Part shown: one piece after another, positions 1 to 11,935 of the stretch
Layout of the letters: the number at the start of each line of letters is the position of its first letter
How positions within the stretch are numbered: position 1 is the stretch's first letter
Source: Pontederia crassipes
Lineage: Eukaryota > Streptophyta > Magnoliopsida > Commelinales > Pontederiaceae
NCBI GenBank assembly: GCA_030549335.1
Contig: CM060195.1
Coordinates: forward strand, 48,703,975 to 48,767,974
DNA: 64,000 bases
Reading direction: 5' to 3'
The notes under the pieces: model-generated
Told to the model about the DNA's origin: nothing
What the model saw: the letters and a program-made list of their open reading frames with translations, nothing else
Databases searched by the model: none
Translations under genes and position numbers: made by a program

Positions 1-418
1 TCATTTGCTCAGCTACCGTAGCTGGTAGATCGATCGGACTTTCGATCGGTGCCGGCTCAATATCGTGCGGGGCAGACTCAGTATTGGTTAGTCGATCGAC
101 ATCCTCATTCGGTCGACCGATATCATCTCGACCGATCTTCTTTGCTTCGACCAACGGGTTGACCAACCTGCACTCTTTTGATCATAACTTTCTGTACTAT
201 TATCAAAATTTGATAATCTTGAATTCTATGAATAGGTAATAGGATTCTCTACAAATGATATTTATGATTCATCCAGAATCTAATCATAATTATTTAATCA
301 ACGTGTAATGCATAAAGTTATCCATTTTATTTAAACTTTTTCAGCATTTAACTTTAATCTTTTGAGGTTTGTATCATCAAAATATAATTATATAAAGCAT
401 TAAAGCTTTGACCCAACA
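1..418 (-). repeat. Left (3') LTR of copia A, partial
   Basis: This stretch matches about 9,273-9,700 closely, including the GATCGGTCGACC-like runs and the terminal TTTGACCCAACA. It is therefore the other LTR of element A, cut by the window edge. A purine-rich tract on the minus strand (420-434) next to it fits a polypurine tract. Confidence 0.85.
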
Positions 419-1139
419 ATTTCTCCCTTTTTTATGAAGACAAACCGAGAAATATGAAAAATATATAAATTACGAAAAGATTGTAAAATTAATTTTACTC
501 TCGTTAACACTTAGCTTTCCTTACAATGATAGATACTCACATAAATATTAATTGTAAGGTACTCATCATATAATGTTATATTCAGATCATATTTCTCCTA
601 AGGTACGCATCATATAATGTTATATTCAAATCATATTTCTCCTATATTTCTTCCTTTTTTGTTTCATAAAAAAGAATAGTTTGTATATAAGAAACAATAT
701 GTAAGTCCCCTTAATCATATTTTCAGAAACTTTATTTTTCATCCTTTTTTTATATAATAGACATATAAAGTAGTGAACAATAAAGATTTTAAAGGATAAC
801 TCCCCCTAAATTTATGTCTATTTTATAATGAAAACCAATTTATGAAAGTCACAGAAAAATATATTAAGAATTAAAATTTTTCATAAAATTTTGATACAAT
901 AATGATATGTCAAAATAAGGTTAAAAATTATAACATGCTCCTCCTATTACTATGACCAATTTTCTTTGTTCCTTTCTTTTCTTTCAAAGAAACAATAATT
1001 TTGAATAAAATCAGAAAATAGGCTTAACACTTAAGAACGACAAAATGCAATAATATAATCAATGATACTTTTACCATAATCTTTGTGCCTTCACATTTTC
1101 ATTTTCATTCGTCCTTTGCTTTACATATGATGCACACTT
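419..1139. other. AT-rich 3' untranslated part of copia A
   Basis: Strongly AT-rich, with no coding sequence that I can support. Two near-identical 40-base stretches around 565-640 repeat a text containing catcatataatgttatattc. Its position between the gag remnant and the LTR fits a 3' untranslated region of element A. Confidence 0.5.
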
Positions 1140-1830
1140 AAAAAACAATCAAGTAACTTTTGGTACCCAAACTTCTTTGGGTCTTATTTTGTTAGACAAT
1201 GTTCTTTTCGGAACCCAAATCATGTCATGTTGTGATGATTTTCTCATTTTACATTGATATGCATAATGACAATAACATCCACATGTAAAACATTTGAGAT
1301 GTGATTTTCTACCATATGAATGATTGGATTTCTAATAAAAATTTTCATGTACAAAATGATTCTTAAGACTGTTTTTCGTTTAATGAGAAATAGTCTTATT
1401 TTATGAATTTTTTAAAACATTATTTTCCTTCTTTACTTTTTTTTAAATAGTATGCTAGTTTTACAATTTCACATGCATGTGTAATTTCCAAAGTTTCAAT
1501 TTTATTTTTCAGTTTTTCAATCTCATGTATTAATTTTTCATTTTCTTCTTTAATTGAAAAAAATCTTTTTATGAGAGAGGAAAGTTCTTCATTCACATTA
1601 AAAATTTTTTTTTGGAATTGAAAGTTCTTCGATGAGTTATTATTTGAAATTAAAAGACTAGAAATTACCTCATCATTGTGAGTCATTAAGCATATGTATG
1701 CATCCTCACTAGAAGAGCTTGATGAGTCATTTTATTCATCTTCACTTGACTTTTTATATTTCTTCTTCTTCTCCTTTTGCGATATCTCCTTTTTGTCTTT
1801 CTTTATGAGACTTGAGTGATGTTTGCATAA
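1140..1830 (-). pseudogene. Copia A gag, C-terminal part
   Basis: The minus strand reads a lysine-rich linker, an acidic serine stretch, and a coiled-coil rich in Glu, Lys and Ile (about 1,420-1,686). It is followed by a tail matching the same region of fossil C (38.7-39.45 kb). This order is usual for the C-terminal half of UBN2-type copia gag. It is a fossil. Confidence 0.7.
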
Positions 1831-1835
1831 TCTTC

Positions 1836-2149
1836 TATTGAGAATAGAACACCGATGATCGATGAATAATCAAAACAACGAAAGAAAGAGAAGATGAACA
1901 CAGAGATTTAACGTGGTAAAACTCTCTTGATCAATGTGAACAAGAGAGAAACATCCACGGACAAAGGAGGCAGCCGCCAGAAATTTTCACTATGAGCCAA
2001 AAGAGAATGTACATCATATAAAATCCTAACCCTCATATATAACGGCCCAAGCCCTCCGCTTCCGTCACAAATTCTCATTTGTCCTCCTTTTTCATTTTTT
2101 TTCTTTCATAATTTTGGATACATGGTACATAATTCAAGGCACATCAACA
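1836..2149 (-). repeat. 3' LTR of copia B
   Basis: Near-identical to 6,173-6,485. On the minus strand it begins TGTTGATGTGCC, and a purine-rich tract (AAGGTGGAGATT) lies directly inside at about 2,150-2,161, as expected of a polypurine tract. Confidence 0.92.
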
Positions 2150-2235
2150 AATCTCCACCTTGACGTTAATTTCACAAAACTCTCAAAAAATAAAATGATC
2201 AACATGCTCTCCTTTACCGAATGGCCCACGAGGGC

Positions 2236-5200
2236 CTAGTTTGATCTTTGCGTAACGCCCGTCAAGTTTGAACAATAGTTGAACTTGACAACAGGTAAGT
2301 TCTTTGTCATCATATCTGCTGGATTGTCATGTGTGCTAATCTTCTGAACTTGAACATCTTGCTTTTCCACAATATCTCGAACAAAATGATATCTCACATC
2401 TATATGTTTTGTTCTTTCATGATGCATTTGATCTTTTGTAAGATGTATTACACTCTGACTATCACAATATATGACAGTAGCTTTCTCTTTCATAGTGAGC
2501 TCTCCAACTAATCCTCTCAATCAGATAGCTTCTTTCACAGCTTCAGTGATGGTCATGTATTCAGCTTCAGTAGTGAATAATGCAATCAGTAATAGTAAAG
2601 ACATAATCAGTTAGAGACATTCTTCTATCAAGACCTCCTGCAAAATCTGAATCAACATAGCCAATCAGTCCAGCTGAATTTCTACCAAATTCCAAGCATA
2701 CATCAGAAGTACCTCTTAAATATCTCAGTATCCACTTAACAGCTTCCCAGTGCTTCTTTCCTGGACATATATCTACTAACAACACTGACAACATAAGATA
2801 TATCTGGACGAGTGCAAATCATTGCATACATAATACTACCAACTGCACTACAGTAAGGAACTTTTGACATATACCTTTTGTCTTCATCAGATTGAGGTGA
2901 ACATGAAGCTGAGAGTTTAAAGTGTGCTACAATCGGTGTACTGACAGCCTTAGCATTTTGCATTCCAAAACGCTCCAAGACTTTTTCAATATATTTTTGC
3001 TGAGACAGAAATAGTCTTCCTGAACTTCTATCTCTAGAAATTTCCATTCCCAAAATCTTCTTTGCTGCTCCAAGATCCTTCATCTCAAATTCAGAACTTA
3101 ACTTATTTTTCAAAATATTAATTTCAGATATATCTTTTGCTGCAATTAACATATCATCAACATAAAGCAACAAATAGATGAATGAACCATCGGCAAGTTG
3201 ATTCAAATAAACACAACTATCATATTTGCTTCTAGCAAAACCAATACTCAACATGAATGAATCAAACCTTTTATACCACTGCCGAGGGGATTGTTTAAGT
3301 TCATACAAGGACTTCTTCAGATGACAAACTTGATCTTCTCTACCTTCAACATGAAAACCCTCTGGCTGCTCCATATATATATCTTCTTCTAAATCACCAT
3401 GTAAGAATGCAGTCTTAACATCTAGTTGCTCAAGTTCAAGATTCTGCAAAGCAACAATAGCAATCAAAGTACGAATAGAAGTATGTTTCACAACTGGAGA
3501 GAACACATCATGAAAATTAACACCCCCACTTGACTGTACCCTTTTGCCACCAATCTTGCTTTGTACTTTATCTCTTCATTATTGATTCCTTCTTTCTTCT
3601 TGAACACCCATTTGCAGCCAACAATCTTCGTATTCACGGGTTGTTTTACAAGATCCCAAGTGCCATTCTTCTGTAGAGATTCCATCTCCTCCTGCATTGC
3701 TATTAACCACTTATTACAATCAGGACTTCGAATAGCTTCAAAATAGGAGGAAGTATCATGTAACTCAATATCTTCAGCAACATTTAATGCATAAAGCGAC
3801 CAGTTCTTCAAATCCGAGCCTTTGAGGTGCTTTTATTTCTCTCATCGGTCTATCACGAGCTAACATGTATTGCTGCTGAACTTGAGGTGATGTATGAACT
3901 TCAGGAACATAAGGAGTATCATTCTTTTTCATCAGAAGAACTTGACAGTTCTAACTCCACCTTCTCCAAAGTTTTCTGCTTTTCTGTATTACCAATAATA
4001 GACAAATCTTTTCTCGAGTGAAGCGTCACAGATTCATCAAAAGTAACATCTCTACTGATAATAAATTTCTTGATTTCAGAACACTATAATCTATAACATT
4101 TAACACCAGATTTATAATCAAGAAATATGTGCTTCCTAGCTCTAGGTTCAAGCTTTCCATCATTAACATGTGCATATGCGGGACAACAAAAAACTCTTAA
4201 ATGTGAGTAATTAGGAGAATTACCTGACCACACTTCTTAAAAAATTTTTAAGTCTAAGGATCGGTGAGGAGACCGATTCACTAAGTGATATGCCAGATTA
4301 ACAGCCTCTGCCCAAAATTTCTTGCCAAGTCCTGCATTTGACATCATACATCGTGCTCTTTCTAGTAGAGTTCTATTCATTCTTTCTGCGACTCCATTCT
4401 GTCATGGAGTTCTCACAACTGTGTGATGCCTTGCAATACCTTCTTTGTCACAGAATTCATTAAACTTAGAATTACAGAATTCTAGTCCATTATCAGTCAT
4501 CAGTCTCTTCACAACTTTTTCAGATTGCTTCTCTAGCAAAGTCTTCCATGACTTAAATGTTTCGAATACATCATCTTTATGCTTTAAAAAAATAGACCCA
4601 AAATTTTCTAGAGAAATCATCAATAAATGTCAGCAAATACCTATTTCCTCCTTTCGAAGGAACCTGAGAAGGACCCCATAAATCTGAATGGATGTAATCA
4701 AGTGTTCCCTTCGTCTTGTAAATGGCTGAGCCAAAACTAACTCTCTTCTACTTTCCGAAGATACAATCTCACACAGCTCTAACTTTCCAACTTTTGCACC
4801 AGGAAGAAGACCTCTGTTACTGAGAACTTGCATGCCCTTCTCACTCATATGGCCCAAACGCATGTGCCATAACTTTGTGCAATCTTCCTCTGAGGTAGAT
4901 GAAACTGCTGCTGAACTTATCACCGTCGAACCTTGGAGAACATACAAACTACCGATTTTGAGACCTTTCATCAACACAAGAGCACCACGGGAAATTTTCA
5001 TTCCATTAGACTCAATAACAACTTTGCAACCATTTGAGTCTAAGACACCGAGAGAGATAAGATTCTTCTTCAGATCAGGAACATGTCTGACTTCTGATAA
5101 TGTCCTAATAATCCCATCATGCATCTTAATCTGGATGGACCCAATACCAATAGTCTTACAGGCAGCATTGTTGCCCATAAGAACGACTCCACCTTCAACA

Positions 5201-6150
5201 GATTTGTACGTGAAGAACCAATCTCGATTGGGACACATATGGTATGAGCATCCAGAATCGAGAATCCATTCACTTGATGATCTGGATTTGTTTGATGCCG
5301 TTACCAACATAACATCTTCATTATCACTTTCTGCTACACCAGCATCTGCAACTTCAGCCTTTTGATTTTTCTTCTTATTGCCATCGTTAATCCTTTTATT
5401 CTTATTCTGTAATTTGTAACACTCTGCTTTGATATGACCCTTCTTCTTGCAATAATTGCAGACTTTATCTCTGTTATTCGACTTGAATCTGGATCTATCT
5501 TGATTTTGATTTCTCGTCTGATGTCTGTCTCTTGCGATCAGACCTGAGGCTTGATCATCAGATTTGCTGCTTGATCCCAATTTATTATCCAACTTTTCTT
5601 TGCTCAGCAGTCTGCCCTTAACATCTTCAAACGTGAGTTTGTCCCTACCGTAGATCATCGTCTCCTTAAAGGTTTTATATGAAGATGGCAGAGAACAAAG
5701 AAGTAATAGGGCCTAATCTTCATCATCAACCTTTGCATCTACGTTCTTCAAATAATTGATTAGGGCAATGAACTCACTGATATGTGATTTGATCGACGTA
5801 CCTTCGGCCATACGAAAGGTGTACAACCGCTACTTCAACACAAGTCGATTCGCTGGGGTTTTCATCAGATACAGAGTTTCCAACTTCGTCCAAAGACCGG
5901 CCGTCATCTTCTCTGCGAGAACTTCCTGAAGAACATCGTTCGTCAGGCACAACTGAATCGCAGACATGGCCTTCTCGTCGAGATCCTCCCAGGCAGACGC
6001 CTTTATGGCGTCAGGCTTTTGACCCGACAACGCTTTCTTCAACCCATTCTGAATCAGGATGACATGCATCCGAACCTGCCACAAACTAAAATTTGTGTTC
6101 CCGTCGAACTTCTCGATGTCGAACTTCATTGTAGTCATCTTCGCGGAAAG
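2236..6150 (-). pseudogene. Copia B gag-pol region
   Basis: Read on the minus strand, the parts are as follows. Gag lies at about 6,150-5,640, with a start like MTTMKFDIEKFDG. The CCHC knuckle CNYCKKKGHIKAEC is near 5,460. The protease signature WILDSG is near 5,250. The GAG-pre-integrase motif LWHMRLGH is near 4,860. The integrase core spans about 4,700-4,390. Reverse transcriptase spans about 3,800-2,800 with the YVDDM catalytic motif. RNase H spans about 2,790-2,240. These are the parts of a Tork-lineage polyprotein. It is a fossil with several breaks. Confidence 0.9.
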
Positions 6151-6157
6151 AAACTCG

Positions 6158-6169
6158 GCTCTGATACCA
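6158..6169 (-). other. Primer binding site of copia B (tRNA-iMet)
   Basis: The minus strand reads TGGTATCAGAGC, the standard complement of the plant initiator methionine tRNA 3' end, three bases inside the 5' LTR. Confidence 0.9.
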
Positions 6170-6172
6170 ATT

Positions 6173-6485
6173 TGTTGAGAATAGAATATCGAGGATCGAT
6201 GAATAATCAAAACAACGAAAGAAAGAGAAGATGAACACAGAGATTTAACGTGGTAAAACTCTCTTGATCAATGTGAACAAGAGAGAAACATCCACGGACA
6301 AAGGAGGCAGCCGCCAAAAATTTTCACTATAAGCCAAAAGAGAATGTACATCATATAAAATCCTAACCCTCATATATAACGGCCCAAGCCCTCCGCTTCC
6401 TCCATAGATTATCATTTTTCCTCATTTTTCATTTTTTTTTCTTTCATAATTTTGGGTACATGGTATAATTCAAGGCACATCAACA
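6173..6485 (-). repeat. 5' LTR of copia B
   Basis: Partner of 1,836-2,149. It starts TGTTGAG on the plus strand and ends CATCAACA, giving TG...CA ends on either strand. The target duplication tcttc follows at 6,486-6,490. Confidence 0.92.
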
Positions 6486-6490
6486 TCTTC

Positions 6491-7271
6491 TTTTTGGCTT
6501 CTCACTTTTTTTTAGATTTCATCAACTTGAGATATTTATCACGCTTTCTTGTATAGCGGGCGAGTTTCTTTTTGTCCACTTTTTCTTCACTTGAACCATT
6601 TTCATTTTCGCTTGCTTTCAAAGCCAATGTCTATTTTTTTTAGCATTGAATTCTTCTTCTTCTTGAATTCTGATCTCATAGGTTAGAAGTGAACCAATAA
6701 AATCATCAAAATCCATTTTGTTCAGATCCTTTTCTTCGATTACCGTCCTTTTTGTATGCCATTGAGAGGAGAGAGACGAGAATCTTTTTCACTTTTTGGG
6801 GGTTAGTTCTCGGCTCACCCAAAGAGGCTAAGCCATTCACAATATCATTAAATCGAGCAATCATATAATTTATGGATTCATTTTGAAGGAATCATATTGA
6901 TGATTTAAAATATTTAATATAGATTCTTTAACTTTATCCATTCCTTCATAAGTAGTAATAAGTTTCTTCCAAATTTCGATTACACTTTCACAATTAGATA
7001 TCCGATTAAATTCCGTTGAGTTCAAAGCACAATAAAAAATATTCTTTGCTTTCCAATCTAATTTCGAAAAAAATTTCTGTATTTCGTCATATTTGAAAGG
7101 TAATTTTTCATGTAAAAAATAGTCTTTTTCAACTATGTCCCACATGTTTATATCAATTGAACATATGTAAGTTTGAATCCTAATTTTCCAATAGGCAAAA
7201 TTTGATGCATTAAAAAATAAAGGACGAACAATAGATTGACCTTCAGAAAAACTGAATCCACTTGATGTCAT
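6491..7271 (-). pseudogene. Copia A gag, N-terminal part (UBN2)
   Basis: The minus strand starts MTSSGFSFSEGQSIVRP and contains the UBN2-type gag core (YWKIRIQTYI, NCESVIEIWKKLITTYEG). The same text recurs in fossil C near 38.05-38.2 kb. It is a fossil part of element A, with element B inserted just downstream. Confidence 0.85.
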
Positions 7272-7364
7272 GGCTCTTAAAGATTGTTAAGTCTTAAAAC
7301 AAGACGATCAAATATTGAAACGATCAGATCTAAAAACGTTTAGATCTTAAAATAAGAGCAACCC

Positions 7365-7376
7365 GCTCTGATACCA
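7365..7376 (-). other. Primer binding site of copia A (tRNA-iMet)
   Basis: TGGTATCAGAGC on the minus strand, two bases inside the LTR that begins at 7,379. It is followed by GGGTTGCTCT, as in element C at 37.78 kb. Confidence 0.9.
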
Positions 7377-7378
7377 AT

Positions 7379-9700
7379 TGTTGGATCTGATCCCAAATGA
7401 CACCAAGAGGGTGGAGGAAGTGAATTGGTATTCTATTGAAAATATCGATTTTACAAAAATCATCGCGAAAGAACAAAACCGATTCGTTAATCAAAGCAAT
7501 TTAGATAATAAACATAATATGAGAGGGAGTGAGAGAGAGAGAGAAAAAAAAATCAAACACAAACACACGGTGGTTGTTGACGAGGTTCGGCCACCCCTTG
7601 GCCTACGTCCCCGCTCCGACTTCTCGACCTCGAGACCGTCGGAGATTCCACTAAACACTTCTTTTGTTCCAAATGGGGCAAGGAAGAAAGCCCTTTACAC
7701 AACTACTTTTTCACCGCTTGGAGATGCAAGACAAACATCTCCTCCTAAGAAGCTAATCTTTTCTCACTACAAGAAAAAAGCATGATTTCCGACGATTCTT
7801 TTTCGACAGGTCGAAATCCATCTAAAGTGCCGAAGGATTTTTCGAAGGATCAAAATATTTGTCGTAATTGTGGTCGAAGAAGTTTTCGACAGTTCTGACC
7901 GTTTGGACTTACGACAGTTTACAATTCGTCAAAAGATCCGTCAAAATTATTGATGCTTGTAACCGTCGAAGATAGTAAATCTGGGCGATTAGTTTTCCAT
8001 ATGGTCTTTCGACGGCTCCGACCGTCGAAAGTTTTGACGGTTTTGGTATCCGTCGAAACTTTCAACAGTCTTAGCCATCAAAATATGTTAATGTTAACAA
8101 TACTTAATAGTTTATCTATATTTTTACTTTCGCCGGTTCTGATCATCGAAAGTTGCGAGGGTTTGAGGGACGTCGAAACTTTCAGCGGTTAGAACCGTCG
8201 GAATTTGAACTCATTTTAAAATTTAAATTTAAATTTTTTCGACGATTTTGACCGTAAAAAAGGAATATATATAACTTATATTTCTATTTCACTTGATATG
8301 AAATATTATATTATGCGACAGTTGGAACCGTCGAAACTTTCAGTTCTTTGGACCGTCCAAATTTGAATTAATATTTTATATTATTTACCTACATTTTTGA
8401 CGGTTCTGACCATCGAAAATGGATTCTATAAATATCCGACCCCTCTGTCACTATTTTTGTTCCCCTCCCTCTAGATCTCTTCTTTCGCTTCGACGGCGAC
8501 CTCCGATGACCCGGCTCTACAGTTCCAGCATCCACGCTCCGCCATTTCCGATGAGACTCGTCGCCGACTGAGCGAGCCATCGTGCGCCGCTTGCGTGACC
8601 GCCGCCGCCTCTGCGATCATTCATCTCCAGCGCAAGTACGTTCCCCCCATCCTCCGGCCTCTCCCCTCCGTCCTTGTCTGATCCATCGGTCGCATGTGAT
8701 GAATTTTTTCATTCCTGCCGCAGCGATTTGGATCTGGCCGCGTCCGGTGGCCAGATCCGGTCGCGCGCGACGTCCAGATTTGGCCGCGGCGGCCAGTAAC
8801 GGCCACGCGCCGTGGCCAGAGATCTCTCGCTCAAGAGGTAAGATTTGGAACTTTTTTTACACAGGAGCTCTCTCAGTCTTTCTGAAAAATAGTTTTTCTC
8901 TTTTACAATAGAACACTCACAAGAAGAGAAGAGAGAAAGAAAGAAAACTCTAAATGATAACTTCAAGAGAAATGATCTTTTTTTAGTTTCTTGAAGTTTT
9001 GCTTCAATGCTTGGATGTGTGCTTTTGCTTCTAGCTTTAGCACTCCTTTTATAGGATATAGTATGTGGAAAATTCGTCCAAGAATTATTCCACAAATTTC
9101 TCCTTCAAATTTGATCGTTACTGTTCATTTGAGTCGTGGACCGATCAATCGCATTTATAGGTCAGTCGACCGATCTATGTGACCGTTGCGCTCATTTGCT
9201 CAATCGGTATATTTCCTTCATTGACGCAACTGATCGGTCGACCGCATTAGTGGACCGATCTATATGATCGTTGTGCTTATTTGCTCAGCTACCGTAGCTG
9301 ATCGGTCGACTGGTACATCGATCGGTATCAGCTCGACGTCATCTGGGGTAGGCTCAATATTGGTCGGTCGACCGGCATCCTCATTCGATCGACCGGTATC
9401 ATCTCGATTTGCCTTCTTTGCTTCGATCGGCGGGTTGATCAATATGCAATCTTTTCATTATAATTTTCTTCATAGTTATCCAAATTAGATAATATTGAAT
9501 TCTATGGATAGCTAAGAGGATTCTCTGCAATTTTGATATTTATGATTCATCCAGAATCTAATCATATCATAGTTAATTATTTAATCAAAGTGCATAAAGT
9601 TATCTATTTTATTTAAACTTTTTCAGCCTTTAACTTTAATCATTCGAAGTTTGTATCATCAAAATACAATTATATAAAGTATTAAAACTTTGACCCAACA
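7379..9700 (-). repeat. Right (5') LTR of copia A, carrying an insert
   Basis: The ends are TGTTGGATC (plus, at 7,379) and TGACCCAACA (ending 9,700). The portion from about 8,823 to 9,700 and the portion 7,379-7,765 both align by eye with the single LTR of element C (36,881-37,777). About 1.05 kb between them is foreign. The native LTR would be about 1.26 kb. Several CGATCGGTCGACCG-like runs occur in 9,140-9,440. Confidence 0.8.
7766..8822. mobile_element. CACTA-like transposon piece inside LTR A
   Basis: It begins CACTACAAGAAAAAAG, the usual CACTA (En/Spm) terminus. About 650 bp of subterminal repeats follow, alternating the two orientations of a TTTCGACGGT-like word (for example 8,011-8,060 and 8,320-8,350). 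The last 370 bp (8,450-8,820) are GC-rich and may be the leader of an internal gene; I do not recognise a protein. No opposite terminus is visible at the right edge, so the copy is incomplete. Confidence 0.65.
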
Positions 9701-10005
9701 ACATATACTATTATTAATGTTTAATAATAATATTATATATAAAAATATTGATAATAAATTATATTATTTTAATTATCGACGGATATTTCCTTCGAAATTA
9801 TTGATGGATGTAGATCCTTCGATAATTTCGAAGGCTATACCCGTCAGTAATGTATTGACAGAGAATTGTCGTCCGTATTAAGGAAGGACTTTTTAGCCTT
9901 CGAAAATTTGGAAGGATTTCCCTTTCTGTCGCAATGGCCGTTGAAAAATTTGAAGGATTCATGTCCTTCGAAAAATGTTCGTCGTAAATTAGACATTTTC
10001 TTGTA
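9701..10005. mobile_element. Second CACTA-like subterminal end
   Basis: About 300 bp of short words such as TTCGAAGGA and CCTTCGAAAA in both orientations, ending TTTCTTGTAG (9,996-10,005). That is the reverse complement of the CTACAAGAAA terminus seen at 7,769. It directly adjoins the LTR of element A. It could be the flank that A inserted into, or a small separate copy. Confidence 0.55.
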
Positions 10006-10440
10006 GACCGAGCCAGTTCAATCCAATTCTATTTCAATTTCATCAACGGAACTCGAGCGGAGTCAATCTGAAACTTGGTCTGGATCCAATTCAGTTCTAA
10101 TTCATCCATTAATATCAATGGAACACATGTCGAGCTATTTAGAATCCGGTCCGAATCACATGTTATCGCGCGTGTTCGAGTTTTCTGAACCCTAGTTACA
10201 TACTTTGAAAATCGGGTCGAGTTCTACAAACTCGGTTCAGATTATTTCAATTGTCACCTAGTCGGGAGGTCGCCTTTTAGTCACAACTTTCGATCCTATT
10301 TTCTATGCGATTAATGATATAATTCAATTCACAATTCATCCATGCAATAGTCAATACTTAGGACAAGGGTCCTGAAGGCTATGCAGATGAAAACTGACGA
10401 TATATGGATTCTCCTACGTACCTTAAGTTGATTGAAAAAC
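10006..10440. other. No feature recognised
   Basis: Moderate-GC sequence with repeated short words such as actcgagcg and cggtc. I see no open reading frame, terminal repeat or RNA gene. Confidence 0.4.
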
Positions 10441-11280
10441 CAATTAGGAATTTTCTAATTTGTTAGCTGCATGAATGTCAATACTTTGGTCGATGATTTC
10501 TTCACGATGAGACCCCCGAAATTTGTATCTATCATTTGGATCTTATTCTCGTATGTTAGGGCTTCGAAACGATATATTGGCCGTGCTCTCGGGTGTCTCG
10601 ATTTGTGAGAAATTAAAGGAAGAAGAGGGAGTTTTCATGTAGAAATTCTGTGTAGACAAATAATACTTTCTAACAACTTTTTAGGTCCTATTTATAATTC
10701 TTAAATAAATTTTTTGACTTTTATTGAGCTGCTAATGCTCCGTCAATCATGGTCATTCATCCTTAATTACCTTATGCTAAATTCAAATTTAACTAATTAT
10801 TTCATATTGATATTTAGCAAAATTCATATCTATTCAAATTTACTTTTATCTCTTTCACAACTTTTCTCAATCAAACTCTATTTTTATCTTTTCCTTTTAT
10901 TTCTTCCCTTTATCTAATTTTAGGAATTATTTAATCTCATAATATTTTATCATTTAATTTTCAGATTAAAAAATAATAAATATTATTTTAATTACTAAAA
11001 TATTTTTAAGGCATAAAACTCTCAATCCTCTTCTATGTGAAAGTCCTATGTCTATTAAGTATTCTTTTGATCATCAAATCAAATTAAAATCCCTAATCCC
11101 ACTCTAGTTATAATTCCTAATCTCATTAGGATTCAACTTTCTTTTTTTTCCTTTTAACTTTGTAATCATACTCTAATTCTAATTCCTTTTTCGAAGTAGG
11201 ATTTATCTTTCTTTCTCTTCATATTTTACTAATTATATTTTATTCCATCAAATACTCTAATTAAATTATATAACTAATAT
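10440..11280. repeat. GT14 upstream repeat block, unit 1
   Basis: Shares long text with 17,150-18,110 and 21,955-22,735, and its later part with 14,740-15,180: the TCTCGATTTGTGAGAAATTA stretch, the CTATTTATA stretch, then AT-rich DNA with cctcttctatgtgaaagtcc. It lies upstream of GT14 copy 1 as the others lie upstream of copies 2-4, and so belongs to the ancestral duplicated unit. It is more diverged than units 3 and 4. Confidence 0.7.
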
Positions 11281-11935
11281 ATTGCCCCTTATAGAATCCT
11301 GGAGTATTATATATATTATTTATAATGCAACAAAACTCTTTAACACTAAGGTTGATGATCCAAAAACAAAAGTCAAACTAAATTTACCAATTTGAGTTGT
11401 GCTGCTTTCATGGACTCGAGTTTCAATCAACAGGCACAATATTTTGCATGGGGACCTGAACTTTGCAAGGAGACGGAAATCAATTCTTGTCGGAATTTTA
11501 AATACATGAATTAAGAAAATGCGATCAACTGTCCTTTATTTAAAGACTATTTGTAACCAATCATATCTGTGTGATTTACAGGAGGCTGTGTACGTTATGC
11601 TTCATTATATTTGCAATGATACGATGACGCTAACTTGAAATAGATCTGATGGATGCTTTATTGGTCCTAGTTCTTTATCTTTCCCACTCCGAGTCGGATA
11701 GAAAAATAAATATGGCACCTTTTCTTCAGCAGCCACGCTTATGAATGAGATTTTGCCGTAGGTCATCGGACTCGATATTGGATCTTCCAATTCCTTCTCG
11801 AAGGTGGATTAAAAATTAAGGTCCAATGTATACACTTTTTTCTACTTTCTATTCTTAATTTGATTAGAAACAGTGTGCATCAGACACGACCTCGACCATA
11901 AGTACCCACCCAACATTCCTTGGCCGTCGCCGTCC
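11281..11935. other. Upstream region of GT14 copy 1
   Basis: AT-rich to about 11,350, then mixed-composition DNA with no supported gene. The last 110 bases (from ctactttctattc) recur upstream of copy 2 (15,135-15,215), including the words gtgtgcat and cataagtaccc, so they are the old 5' leader of the gene family. Confidence 0.5.

Larger units (their letters stand above)
1836..6485 (-). mobile_element. Copia fossil B (Tnt1/Tork-like)
   Basis: A 4.65 kb Ty1/copia element on the minus strand with two LTRs of about 313 bp, flanked by the 5-bp target duplication tcttc (1,831-1,835 and 6,486-6,490). Coding order on the minus strand is gag, CCHC knuckle, protease, integrase, reverse transcriptase, RNase H, the copia order. 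The LTRs differ at roughly 5% of sites by eye, so the insertion is not recent. It is broken, with several breaks. It sits inside the gag of element A. Confidence 0.93.
1..9700 (-). mobile_element. Copia fossil A (UBN2-type gag), interrupted
   Basis: Ty1/copia LTR retrotransposon on the minus strand. Its left LTR runs out of the window and its right (5') LTR ends at 9,700. Both LTR copies share the terminus read on the minus strand as TGTTGGGTCAAAG. The body holds gag-type coding sequence on both sides of a nested copia element (B); no polymerase coding was recognised. A primer site like initiator Met tRNA lies just inside the right LTR. It belongs to the same family as fossil C at 36.9 kb, judged by the gag text and the bases after the primer site. 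It is broken, with several breaks, and looks moderately old. Confidence 0.85.

Noticed and set aside
8389-9095. Arginine-rich frames on both strands
   Set aside because: GC-rich DNA gives open frames in several phases at once. No family resemblance, and it spans a CACTA/LTR joint.
11605-11790. 61-residue minus-strand frame upstream of GT14 copy 1
   Set aside because: Short, without homologues that I recognise, and in non-conserved upstream DNA.
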